A stretch of DNA of 64,000 bases, taken from Peptostreptococcus sp. D1. Its GTDB lineage: Bacteria > Bacillota > Clostridia > Peptostreptococcales > Peptostreptococcaceae. The position numbers were made by a program, and so were the translations under genes. The DNA is taken from assembly GCF_900112955.1 (NCBI RefSeq), contig NZ_FONP01000012.1, positions 1 through 64,000 on the forward strand. The letters run 5' to 3'. This document shows positions 26,572 through 34,711 of the stretch, piece by piece. A model generated the notes under the pieces. The model had not been told where the DNA came from. It made no database searches and saw only the letters and a program-made list of their open reading frames with translations. Position 1 is the first letter of the stretch. Each line of letters opens with the position of its first letter.

Positions 26572-27144
26572 CTATTTCAAGGCATTAGCAACAGCATTTA
26601 TAATTCCGTTTGAACTATAAGTTGCACCACTCACAACATTTACGTCTGTTGATTGAGTATTTATAATTTCATCAATTAAAGTCTTAGCTTTACTGAAATA
26701 CTCTTCGTCATCCGGATTTTCAACAACATCTATAGTTGTTATTTTTCCACCTGAAACAACTACATTAACCTTCACATCACCCTTAAAGCCTTGGGCACTT
26801 CCAGAAAATGTTCCATCCTTAAACTTTGATCCAGAGCTTGAATCATCTCCATTTTGATTTGATGATGAGCTATTCTTAGACTGTTCTTTAGATGCTGTAT
26901 TACCTTCAGAGCCACCATTATTACTACCATTATTTGATTCAGATAAATCTGAATTTTTGCTTGCATCAGCTCGAGAATCATTAAGCTTTCTAGAGATTTC
27001 GTTAGTGTTAGATTTTTCAGAGCTTGATGAAATAGGTGTAGGATTTGCCTTAACCTTTGAACCCACAGCTATTACTAGAGCTACCAGCAAGCAAGCTCCT
27101 CCAGTAATAATTTCTTTTTTTTTCTTAATAAAAATTCCCCTCAT
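26572..27144 (-). CDS. Single-domain membrane-anchored FMN-binding protein
   Basis: A 190-residue protein with one N-terminal membrane helix (GGACLLVALVIAVGS) and a long Ser/Asn-rich spacer. One FMN_bind domain covers about residues 107-190. The flavinylation motif is NVVSGAT, with Asn where the larger neighbour has Asp; the Thr acceptor is kept. It lies 13 bp upstream of the four-domain protein and 33 bp after the membrane protein, so all three form an operon. The start at 27144 follows TTGGAG at normal spacing; the frame extends 4 codons further to a TTG. It is likely an electron shuttle between the membrane protein and the larger flavoprotein. Confidence 0.85.
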   Translation of the reverse strand: MRGIFIKKKKEIITGGACLLVALVIAVGSKVKANPTPISSSSEKSNTNEISRKLNDSRADASKNSDLSESNNGSNNGGSEGNTASKEQSKNSSSSNQNGDDSSSGSKFKDGTFSGSAQGFKGDVKVNVVVSGGKITTIDVVENPDDEEYFSKAKTLIDEIINTQSTDVNVVSGATYSSNGIINAVANALK

Positions 27145-27177
27145 AAAATTCTCCAATTCTACCTGACCTAATATGCC

Positions 27178-27903
27178 CTAATACTTATTCGTCGCCATTT
27201 TTTCAATTTTTAAGCTTCTCTTTTCACACACCATTTTGATTTTAAGAACAGTATATGAAGTGAAAATCAAGAAATAGAATAGCAAATTTAGATTTCTAAT
27301 AAGACTTGATGGTCTTCCCAGGTAAACCATCATTACCTGAATGAAAATCATCGCATAAAAAATGTATGCATATTCTTGCAGATTTTTCCATGCCTTAGCA
27401 GATATTTTCTTTCTAAAATACCTAAAAGATGTAACAAACAAAGGAATCATAATTATGATTGCAATTATAGCTGCGGCAAACATCATTAAGTTTGTCCAGA
27501 CAGTAAAATCCCTTGCCTTTACTATATTTCCACTATTCATTATAAATGAAAACAAATAGTGGATATTGTGAGGAAACGTAATAATACAGCCTACTATTGA
27601 TAATTCGGCTCTTATTACCCTCAGCCTTCTCTGATATGCTTTTTTCATATCAAAGACACCCATATACATAACTAGAATAAATACAGCCCCACCCATTGCA
27701 CCAGAGTCTATAGCTCTCATCAATTGCTTCAGCCCCACTACATAATCTATTGAATTTCCATTTAGAATTAAAATAGCATGAATAATTGCCATCAGAGACA
27801 GAGTCGAAACAACAAGGTATACATTAATGCTGTATTTCTTGATATAATCGCTCATGAAATAGCTGAGCAATGTTACTATTGTTAAACAAACTATTATGTA
27901 CAT
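27178..27903 (-). CDS. Ferric reductase-like / MsrQ-like membrane protein, two haem ligands replaced
   Basis: A 241-residue integral membrane protein with about six helices. RRLRVIRAE (92-100) followed by FPHNIHYLF, and the later KAWKNLQEYAYIFYAMIFIQ, match the layout of the YedZ/MsrQ ferric-reductase-like family. There, one His in the first block and two in the second bind haem b. Here His112 or His115 is kept. Gln176 and Gln189 stand at the two later ligand positions, with the same 13-residue spacing. It is the first gene of the flavin operon. Its likely role is passing electrons across the membrane to the FMN proteins; cofactor use may differ from MsrQ. The start at 27903 follows GGGGG at 5 bases. 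Confidence 0.75.
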   Translation of the reverse strand: MYIIVCLTIVTLLSYFMSDYIKKYSINVYLVVSTLSLMAIIHAILILNGNSIDYVVGLKQLMRAIDSGAMGGAVFILVMYMGVFDMKKAYQRRLRVIRAELSIVGCIITFPHNIHYLFSFIMNSGNIVKARDFTVWTNLMMFAAAIIAIIIMIPLFVTSFRYFRKKISAKAWKNLQEYAYIFYAMIFIQVMMVYLGRPSSLIRNLNLLFYFLIFTSYTVLKIKMVCEKRSLKIEKMATNKY

Positions 27904-27926
27904 ATAATCCCCCTTTTGAATTTTCT

Positions 27927-27982
27927 GCAATTGTTTATCATTCTCACTAAATTAGGATACCATACTCTATTACTCATGTCAA
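27927..27982 (-). promoter_or_regulatory. Promoter and Fur-like box of the flavin locus
   Basis: TTGACA (27977-27982) is 17 bp from TATCCT (27954-27959). Just downstream, GAGAATGATAAACAATTGC (27927-27945) matches the Fur 19-mer at 14 positions, near where the transcript should start. The same type of box lies at both feo promoters, suggesting iron control of this locus. Confidence 0.6.
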
Positions 27983-28096
27983 TCACTTCCTCTTTCATAT
28001 TTATTTTTTTGTAAAAAAATTAATGTTAATTCATTTTTTTAAATTTTTTTTAAATATTATTATTCCAGTGCTGAGCATCACTTTTGAACAATAAAA

Positions 28097-28127
28097 AAAC
28101 AGTAAAATCAAAAATAATTTACTGTTT
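28097..28127 (-). terminator. Terminator of prfB
   Basis: AAACAGTAAA pairs with TTTACTGTTT; on the minus strand the stem continues into a run of T residues. It is about 85 bp after the prfB stop. Confidence 0.75.
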
Positions 28128-28212
28128 TTATTAATTTACCATTTTATAAATTATTGATTTATTTTTTTAATATTATCTATAAGCTCTGTATTACAGTCAT
28201 AAGTGAAAAAAA

Positions 28213-29320
28213 TTACAAACTCTTTAGATATTCAAACATAAATCCGTCCAAATCTCCATCCATTACAGAATCAACATTCGTATTGTCATAATTTGTCCTG
28301 TGGTCTTTTACTAGCTTATACGGCTGAAAAACATATGATCTAATCTGACTTCCCCATGTTATCTGGTTATATTTTCCCTGCAGGTCTTCAATTTTCTCTT
28401 TCTTTTCCTCTTCCTTCAGCTGTATTAATTTTGCTTTAAGTAACTTCATAGCCACATCTCTATTTGTATGCTGACTTCTCTCATTTTGACACTGTACCAC
28501 AACTCCAGTCGGTAAATGGGTAATTCTTACAGCAGAATCAGTCGTATTTACATGTTGACCACCTGCACCAGAAGCTCTATAGGTATCAATTTTTAGATCT
28601 GATGGATTTATTTCAATTTCTGCATCATCATCTATTTCAGGTGTTACATCGACTGAAGCAAAAGATGTATGCCTTTTCCCAGACGAATCAAATGGCGATA
28701 TCCTAACCAATCTATGAACACCCTTCTCACTTTTTAGATAACCATAGGAATGAATCCCCTTGATTAATAGAGTCGCAGTTTTAATTCCAGCTTCAGTATC
28801 CGAAATCAAATCCAACAGCTTTACTGTAAAACCTCTTCCTTCAGCCCATCTAATATACATTCTAAGCATCATTTGAGACCAATCCTGAGCATCCAATCCA
28901 CCTGTACCTGAATTAATTGATAAAATAGCATTATTGCCATCATATTCTCCTTTAAATAGAAGCTTCATAGTCATATCATCTAATTTTTTTTGAGTTGATT
29001 CGATTTGTTCCTTCAAATTTCGTTCGATATCATCCTGTTCTTCTGATTCTGCTTCCATACTCAATTCAATATATATTCCTATCTCCTCATACATAGAAAA
29101 CAACACCTCATAATCTTCTATCTGATTTGAAATGGCCTTATTCTCTTGAAGATACTTATTTGACCTTTCACTATCTTCCCAAAAGCTTTGATCTTCCATT
29201 AACGCATTTATATCTGATTGCCTAGATCTTAAACTATCCAAGTCAAAGAGAAACACCCAGCTCTCTCACCCTGTTACCTATAGTCTCAAATTCATTTTTA
29301 TAATCCTGAATATTAAGCAC
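28213..29320 (-). CDS. prfB: Peptide chain release factor 2, with programmed +1 frameshift
   Basis: Terminates translation at UGA and UAA. The main frame (28213-29244) encodes the release factor core, with the UGA/UAA anticodon-like SPF in RISPFDSSGKR and the peptidyl-transferase motif GAGGQHVN. Upstream, GTG at 29318-29320 opens a 25-codon frame (VLNIQDYKNEFETIG onward). It ends CTT TGA C at 29242-29248, the conserved frameshift site. Reading CTT-T-GAC joins it to DLDSLRSR. A GGGTG lies upstream of the site as the stimulatory Shine-Dalgarno-like element. The full protein is about 368 residues. Annotation from a single frame would miss the first 25 codons. This is the well-known autoregulation of prfB. 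Confidence 0.95.
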
Positions 29321-29420
29321 TTAAACACCCACTTTCTTTTTTCTATTGATGATATTAATTATACCACAAAATCATATTTTAATACAAAATTTGATATTAT
29401 TAAATATCAATAAAAAATAA

Positions 29421-29445
29421 GAGAACTGTCAATCTGACAGTTCTC
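29421..29445 (-). terminator. Terminator of ldhA / the had operon
   Basis: GAGAACTGTCA pairs perfectly with TGACAGTTCTC across a 3-base loop. On the minus strand TTATTTTTTATTG follows. It is 20 bp past the dehydrogenase stop. Confidence 0.9.
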
Positions 29446-29466
29446 CAAAAGGGTATAATTTGAAAT

Positions 29467-30465
29467 TTACATATTTGTACAATTCTGCAATTTACCAGTT
29501 TCAACACTATTTTTAATATTATCAAGTGAAGTAGAAACCAGGTTATCTACTGCTGTTTCTGTAAAGAAAGCAAAATGTCCTGTAAGTACAACATTATCCA
29601 TGCTCATCAATTTTTCAACTACAGTTCCTTTTATCTTTTCGTCATCAACTTTTTGATTAACGTACATTGTTTCACATTCCAAAACGTCTATTCCTGCACC
29701 AAAAAGCTTGCCACTTTCAAGAGCATCTATTACATCATCTATGTTGACAAGAGCTCCTCTTCCAGTATTTACTAAAATCGCATCATCCTTCATAAGCTTT
29801 ATATTTTCTTTGTTTATTAGATGATACGTATCATCAAATAGAGGTAAGTGCAATGAAACTACATCTGCTTCCTTCAACAAGTCATCCAAAGTATCCTTAT
29901 ACTCTAATACTTCTTTTGCCTCTTCATTTATAAACTTATCATATCCAATTACTTTAGCACCCAAGCCTTTAAACAGTTTTGCAGCAGTAAAACCAATTTT
30001 ACCAGTACCAACAATACCTACAGTACAATTTCTAATTTCTCTTGAAATAAGATCTTTATTCCAAGTAAAGTCCCCTTTTCTCATAGCTGCATTAATATGT
30101 TTAACATTTCTTAATAACTGCATAGCATGAGAAACAGCCAATTCAGCAATTGCATTTGGAGAATATCTCGGTACGTTTGTTATGGCAACACCGTACTTCT
30201 TTGCTAACAACCCGTCAAACATATCGACTCCAGCAGTTCTAGAAGAAATTTGAGAAACTCCATATTCTTTTAGCTTCTTAAATATTTCTTCATCCTTAAC
30301 TGGTATAACCTGCTGAGTTGTTACACCATCAAATCCCTTCGCCTTATCGACAGAATCTACTGATAACAACCCTTTTTCCAAAACAACTTCTATACCGTTG
30401 TTTTTAGCCCAATTTACAAAAGCTTTTTCTTCATATGGTTGAACATGATATGCTAAAATTCTCAT
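29467..30465 (-). CDS. ldhA: D-2-hydroxyacid dehydrogenase (2-hydroxyisocaproate / aryl-lactate type)
   Basis: NAD-dependent reduction of a 2-oxo acid from transamination, such as 2-oxoisocaproate or phenylpyruvate, to the (R)-2-hydroxy acid. At 332 residues it has the D-LDH layout. It shows SSRTAGVDMFD near residue 75, NVPRYSPNAIAELAV, the Rossmann motif VGIVGTGKIG near residue 147, VNTGRGALVN with the catalytic Arg, and LTGHFAFFT with the catalytic His. It follows the had-etf genes and supplies their substrate. It probably has its own promoter with a Rex-like operator, so it may be expressed apart from the operon. Plain D-lactate dehydrogenase is an alternative; the context argues against it. 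Confidence 0.88.
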   Translation of the reverse strand: MRILAYHVQPYEEKAFVNWAKNNGIEVVLEKGLLSVDSVDKAKGFDGVTTQQVIPVKDEEIFKKLKEYGVSQISSRTAGVDMFDGLLAKKYGVAITNVPRYSPNAIAELAVSHAMQLLRNVKHINAAMRKGDFTWNKDLISREIRNCTVGIVGTGKIGFTAAKLFKGLGAKVIGYDKFINEEAKEVLEYKDTLDDLLKEADVVSLHLPLFDDTYHLINKENIKLMKDDAILVNTGRGALVNIDDVIDALESGKLFGAGIDVLECETMYVNQKVDDEKIKGTVVEKLMSMDNVVLTGHFAFFTETAVDNLVSTSLDNIKNSVETGKLQNCTNM

Positions 30466-30493
30466 CTTTATCCCCCTTTTTAAAATACAAGAA

Positions 30494-30525
30494 CAATTAA
30501 TAAATTAACAACAAACTTTTCTCAA
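30494..30525 (-). promoter_or_regulatory. ldhA promoter with overlapping Rex-like operator
   Basis: TTGAGA (30520-30525) lies 17 bp from TATTAA (30497-30502). TTGTTAATTTATTAATTG (30494-30511) matches the clostridial Rex pattern TTGTTAANNNNTTAACAA at 11 of 14 defined positions and covers the -10. High NADH would release Rex and allow expression of this NADH-consuming enzyme. AT-rich background makes the match moderate evidence only. Confidence 0.45.
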
Positions 30526-30535
30526 ACCGACATCA

Positions 30536-30555
30536 GCCATTATACCCATAATGGC
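30536..30555 (-). other. Perfect hairpin between etfA and ldhA
   Basis: GCCATTAT and ATAATGGC are a perfect 8-bp inverted repeat with loop ACCC, about 28 bp after the etfA stop. No T-run follows. It may be a weak terminator, a 3' end or processing hairpin, or an operator. Confidence 0.6.
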
Positions 30556-30583
30556 TGCAATGCCAATTTGAATTAAATTCAAA

Positions 30584-31597
30584 CTATTTTTCGATTGAAT
30601 CTAATGCTTCTATTATTTCTGGAATAACTTTGTACAAATCTCCAACTATTCCATAATCTGCAACATTGAATATAGGTGCATCTGGATCTTTATTTATCGC
30701 AACTATTATATCAGATTCCTTCATACCAGCTAAATGCTGAATAGCACCTGAAATACCACAAGCTACGTAAAGATTTGGTTTAACTGTTACACCAGTCTGC
30801 CCAACCTGATGACTTCTGTCTATCCAGCCAGCATCAACAGCTGCTCTTGATGAACCAACGACACCACCTAGCTTACTAGCCAATTCCTCAATTACCTTAA
30901 ACCCTTCTGCATTTCCAAGCCCTTTACCACCTGAAACTATAATGTTCGCATCTGTTAAAGATACTTTTTCATGAGCTGATTTAACTATTTCAATTACCTT
31001 TGTTCTGATATCAGATTCTTTTAAATCATAGTTAAGCTCTATTACTTCACCAACTCTCGAATCATCTCTTTCAGCCTTATCCATAACACCAGGTCTAACT
31101 GTAGACATCTGAGGTCGAACATCTGGACATATTATAGTAGCCATTATATTACCACCAAATGCAGGTCTAGTCTGCTTGATTTTTCCATCCTCTTCATCTA
31201 TTTCTAGCTTTGTACAGTCTGCTGTCAAACCAGTGTTTAATCTTGATGCAATTCTAGGAGCAAGATCTCGACCTATATTAGTAGCTCCCAATAGAACTAT
31301 CTCTGGTTTTATTTCATTTATTGAGTCAACTATAACCTTTGCATACGCATCTGTAGTGTAGTTTTCCAATAACGCATCATCAGCAATATAAACTTTCTCT
31401 GCACCGTAAGCTATCAATTCAGAAGCTAAACCTTTAACATCTTTTCCAAGTAGTATAGCATTTAAGCTAACTCCTTTAACATTTGCTAATTTTCTTCCTT
31501 CACCTAATAATTCAATTACAACGGGTGTAATTTTGCCTTGTCTTTGCTCAGCAAAAACCCATATGTCTTTATATTGATTTATATCTTGTATCTGCAT
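30584..31597 (-). CDS. etfA: Electron transfer flavoprotein alpha subunit
   Basis: FAD-binding alpha subunit pairing with EtfB. At 337 residues it has the C-terminal FAD domain with [38 protein letters not shown] and [13 protein letters not shown], followed by [12 protein letters not shown]. It lies after etfB in the had operon. In clostridial relatives this Etf and an acyl-CoA dehydrogenase form a bifurcating complex. That complex couples enoyl-CoA reduction by NADH to ferredoxin reduction. Bifurcation here is inferred from context. Confidence 0.95.
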   Translation of the reverse strand: MQIQDINQYKDIWVFAEQRQGKITPVVIELLGEGRKLANVKGVSLNAILLGKDVKGLASELIAYGAEKVYIADDALLENYTTDAYAKVIVDSINEIKPEIVLLGATNIGRDLAPRIASRLNTGLTADCTKLEIDEEDGKIKQTRPAFGGNIMATIICPDVRPQMSTVRPGVMDKAERDDSRVGEVIELNYDLKESDIRTKVIEIVKSAHEKVSLTDANIIVSGGKGLGNAEGFKVIEELASKLGGVVGSSRAAVDAGWIDRSHQVGQTGVTVKPNLYVACGISGAIQHLAGMKESDIIVAINKDPDAPIFNVADYGIVGDLYKVIPEIIEALDSIEK

Positions 31598-31622
31598 AAT
31601 ATTCTTCTCCCTAAAATATTTG

Positions 31623-32408
31623 TTAAATTATGTGTGCTCCCTTTAATTCACCTATTAGCTTCTGAGCAACTTCTTTTTCTGTACCTTCTAAAATAACACC
31701 CTGACCCTTAACCTCTGGAGTGAAAGATCTAAATACTCTTGTAGGTGATGCCTTCAAGCCAACTTCTTCAGTTGTAATATCAACATCATTTATTGTAAGT
31801 ACAGGTATTTCTTTTTGATACGCATCAAATATTTTGTCGATGTACATATGTCTTGGCTCGTTAAGCTCTTTTACTGCTGTCAACAATATCGGCATTTTGG
31901 CTTCTATCATTTCATAGCCATCCTCTAACTGTCTTCTTACTCTAACTTTATCGCCTATTATTTCCATATCTTCAACATATGTAACCTGTGGTATTCCAAG
32001 CTTTTCAGATATCTGAGGACCAACCTGAGCTGTATCTCCGTCTATCGCCTGTCTACCAGCAAATATTATGTCATATTCACCAATTTTTCTTATAGCCGCT
32101 GCTATAGCATTTGAAGTAGCCCATGTATCTGAACCACCAAATGCTCTATCACTTAATAACAATGCTTCATCAGCACCCATTGCCAAACATTCTCTAAGCA
32201 TTACATCTGCCTGAGGAGGCCCCATTGATATAACTGTAACTGTAACATCACTCATAGTTTCTTTTAACACCAAGGCTTGTTCCAATGCGTTTGCATCATC
32301 TGGGTTCAATATACTCGGAACGCCTTCCCTGATTAATGTATTTGTTTTTTTATCTATTTTTACTTCAGTTGTATCTGGAACTTGTTTTACACATACGATA
32401 ATTTTCAA
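31623..32408 (-). CDS. etfB: Electron transfer flavoprotein beta subunit
   Basis: Beta subunit of the Etf, about 261 residues. The N-terminal [18 protein letters not shown] and [12 protein letters not shown], then [24 protein letters not shown] and [17 protein letters not shown] are family hallmarks. The start is uncertain. TTG at 32408 has AAGGTGG 8 bases upstream and gives the usual N-terminus; GTG codons at 32420 and 32417 overlap that site. It follows the acyl-CoA dehydrogenase stop with almost no gap, so it is in the same operon. Confidence 0.94.
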   Translation of the reverse strand: MKIIVCVKQVPDTTEVKIDKKTNTLIREGVPSILNPDDANALEQALVLKETMSDVTVTVISMGPPQADVMLRECLAMGADEALLLSDRAFGGSDTWATSNAIAAAIRKIGEYDIIFAGRQAIDGDTAQVGPQISEKLGIPQVTYVEDMEIIGDKVRVRRQLEDGYEMIEAKMPILLTAVKELNEPRHMYIDKIFDAYQKEIPVLTINDVDITTEEVGLKASPTRVFRSFTPEVKGQGVILEGTEKEVAQKLIGELKGAHII

Positions 32409-32423
32409 ATCACACACCACCTT

Positions 32424-33566
32424 CTATTTTAATAATTTTCCTGCTATTACCATCTGCTGTACTTGAGATGTACCTTCATAAATCGGTAGAATTCTTGAAT
32501 CACGATATATTCTCTCTATTCTATAATCCTTAACGTATCCGTATCCACCATGTAACTGTAGAGCTTTATAAGCCACTTCATTTGCTATTTCAGCAGCGTA
32601 GTATTTCGCCATAGAAGATGCAATCGCCGGACTTTGACCGTTATCCTTTAGCTGTGCAGCCTGATATACCAACAATCTTGCAGCTTCAACCTTTGTAGCC
32701 ATATCTGCTATTGTAAACTGAGTATTTTGGAATGCAGATAGCGGTTTACCAAACTGTACTCTTTCCTTTGTATATTTAATAGCTTCATCTAAAGCACTTT
32801 GAGCAACACCAACAGCCTGAGCAGCAACACCTATTCTACCCGCTTCTAGTGTGTTCATCATAACGTTGAATCCCTTACCTTCTTTTCCTAGTAAGTTTTC
32901 TTTTGGAACCTTCATATTTTCAAAAATTAAATCTGCAGTTCTAGTTCCTCTGATACCCATCTTATCTTCATGAGCTCCATGAGAGAACCCTTCCCATTTT
33001 GTTTCGATAATAAATGTAGATATACCCTTTGTTCCCATTCCTTTTTGAGTAACAGCTGTAACAATGGCAAAGTCACAGAAAGGAGCATTTGTTATCCAAC
33101 ACTTTCTACCATTTAGTATGTAGTGATCTCCTTCTAATACAGCTGTAGTCTGTGTTGCACCAGCATCTGAACCAGCACCCGGCTCTGTAAGACCGAATGC
33201 ACCTACCATTGTACCTTCCGCCAATGGTTTAAGATATTTTTCTTTTTGCATTTCAGTTCCGAAATTAATTAATGGCAACGCAACTAGAGAAGCCCCTGCA
33301 GTAACATAAGTACCACATGATGCATCAGCTCTTGACAATTCTTCCATTATTATTGCATAAGAAACATAGTCAGCTCCTGCTCCGCCATATTCTCTAGGAA
33401 CTATTGGACAAGAAAATTTATACTTTGCAAGCTTATCCAAAAATTCTTTCGGCATTTCAACGCCTTCTCTGTCCATCTGTTCAGCTAAATCTGTGTCATA
33501 CAATTCACGCTGGCAAAAATCCTTTATAGATTTTCTTACTAATTCGTGCTCTTTCTTAAATATCAT
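32424..33566 (-). CDS. acdB: Acyl-CoA dehydrogenase of the reductive Stickland pathway
   Basis: Reduces the 2-enoyl-CoA made by HadBC (such as isocaprenoyl-CoA or cinnamoyl-CoA) with electrons from the Etf. At 380 residues it is a standard soluble acyl-CoA dehydrogenase. AFGLTEPGAGSDAG and CWITNAPFCDFAIV line the FAD, and LHGGYGYVKDYRIERIYRD is the C-terminal signature. The catalytic Glu is in LPIYEGTSQVQ. It sits between hadC and etfB, the same order as in the C. difficile leucine operon. Confidence 0.93.
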   Translation of the reverse strand: MIFKKEHELVRKSIKDFCQRELYDTDLAEQMDREGVEMPKEFLDKLAKYKFSCPIVPREYGGAGADYVSYAIIMEELSRADASCGTYVTAGASLVALPLINFGTEMQKEKYLKPLAEGTMVGAFGLTEPGAGSDAGATQTTAVLEGDHYILNGRKCWITNAPFCDFAIVTAVTQKGMGTKGISTFIIETKWEGFSHGAHEDKMGIRGTRTADLIFENMKVPKENLLGKEGKGFNVMMNTLEAGRIGVAAQAVGVAQSALDEAIKYTKERVQFGKPLSAFQNTQFTIADMATKVEAARLLVYQAAQLKDNGQSPAIASSMAKYYAAEIANEVAYKALQLHGGYGYVKDYRIERIYRDSRILPIYEGTSQVQQMVIAGKLLK

Positions 33567-33589
33567 TACTCAACCTCCAAATTTGATTA

Positions 33590-34711
33590 TTAAGATATAA
33601 TATCTGCAAATGTCTGAATTCTTGTTCTCATTTGCTCAATATTACTTGTTCCTTGTTCAATTTCTATATATAAGTGAGGAATACCTGCTTCATCCATGTC
33701 TTTCTTGAAAATAGGATAATCATATTCTTCTGGATCACAGAATTTCATCAATCCATAGATTACGCCATCAATACCTAGTCTCTTCACATGATCAGCTACT
33801 ATTTTGCCTCTTAATCTCTGTGGATCATAAGCCAATGAGCATCCCTCAATATTTGACCACTGCAATGCCAATCTTTCTAAAGCACTATTTCCTTCTGGAA
33901 CCAATGTAGAAAATTGTCTAGTTTCCTGACCTACATTGTCATAGGCAACAGCTAGATTATTCTTTTCAATAACCTCTAGGAATCCCTTATCATCAAGAAC
34001 TATACCTGTTGTCATCACTTTTTTGCCTTTGAAATCTTCCTTCGGCATTGATTTAAGAATTTCATTTAGCTCTTTAACTAGCAATGTATGCTCTTCCTTT
34101 AGCATAAAGTTTCCACTCTTTATAACAGCGTTTCTCTTTGTAGGAGTAATAGTGTTTAGATAGCTTGGAACTAATTCTACGAATTCCTGCATAACCTTTC
34201 TATGCTCGTTATAAATGTCAATACTCTTTAACATAGCATCTTCAGTTATTTCACATTCGCAAATATCTTCCAATCTTTTCTTTACAGACTCGTATTCTTC
34301 AGCTAGATAATCAACACCAGCTTGAATTTTTCTGTTGTGAGGATGAGCAAATGCTACCATAGGAATCTTAACACCTGACTTCCAGTTTTGAGTTGTACTT
34401 CTTAAAGTATCACACATACAAGGAATCATTACTGCTGAAACTCCATCATAGCTTCCCTTTAATCCATATTCAACATTTGCAGCGATTATTGAACAGACAA
34501 ATGCTGGATAGTATTCCTTTGCTCTTTCTATATTCGTATTTCCACCCCACATTGACATTGGAACCATTCCACCTGCATGGGCGATTTCTTCAGGAGTGTA
34601 CATTGGAAAGCATCCTACAATCTTTTTCCCACTTTTTATATAGTCCTGCAGCATCTTCTTAGGATTATTTGCTACATATTCTAATTTTTCTAATACTTCA
34701 TTTAGAGTCAT
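33590..34711 (-). CDS. hadC: 2-hydroxyacyl-CoA dehydratase, HadC-type subunit
   Basis: Smaller iron-sulfur subunit of the radical (R)-2-hydroxyacyl-CoA dehydratase, 373 residues. HadBC removes water from (R)-2-hydroxyacyl-CoA through a ketyl radical. Visible parts: YPAFVCSIIAANVEYGL, VMIPCMCDTLRSTTQNW, and CDPEEYDYPIFKKDM near the C-terminus, with Cys residues suited to a [4Fe-4S] cluster. Its ATG overlaps the hadB stop (TAATG), so the two subunits are translated together. Substrate (2-hydroxyisocaproyl-, phenyllactyl- or indolelactyl-CoA) cannot be decided from sequence by eye. Confidence 0.92.
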   Translation of the reverse strand: MTLNEVLEKLEYVANNPKKMLQDYIKSGKKIVGCFPMYTPEEIAHAGGMVPMSMWGGNTNIERAKEYYPAFVCSIIAANVEYGLKGSYDGVSAVMIPCMCDTLRSTTQNWKSGVKIPMVAFAHPHNRKIQAGVDYLAEEYESVKKRLEDICECEITEDAMLKSIDIYNEHRKVMQEFVELVPSYLNTITPTKRNAVIKSGNFMLKEEHTLLVKELNEILKSMPKEDFKGKKVMTTGIVLDDKGFLEVIEKNNLAVAYDNVGQETRQFSTLVPEGNSALERLALQWSNIEGCSLAYDPQRLRGKIVADHVKRLGIDGVIYGLMKFCDPEEYDYPIFKKDMDEAGIPHLYIEIEQGTSNIEQMRTRIQTFADIIS

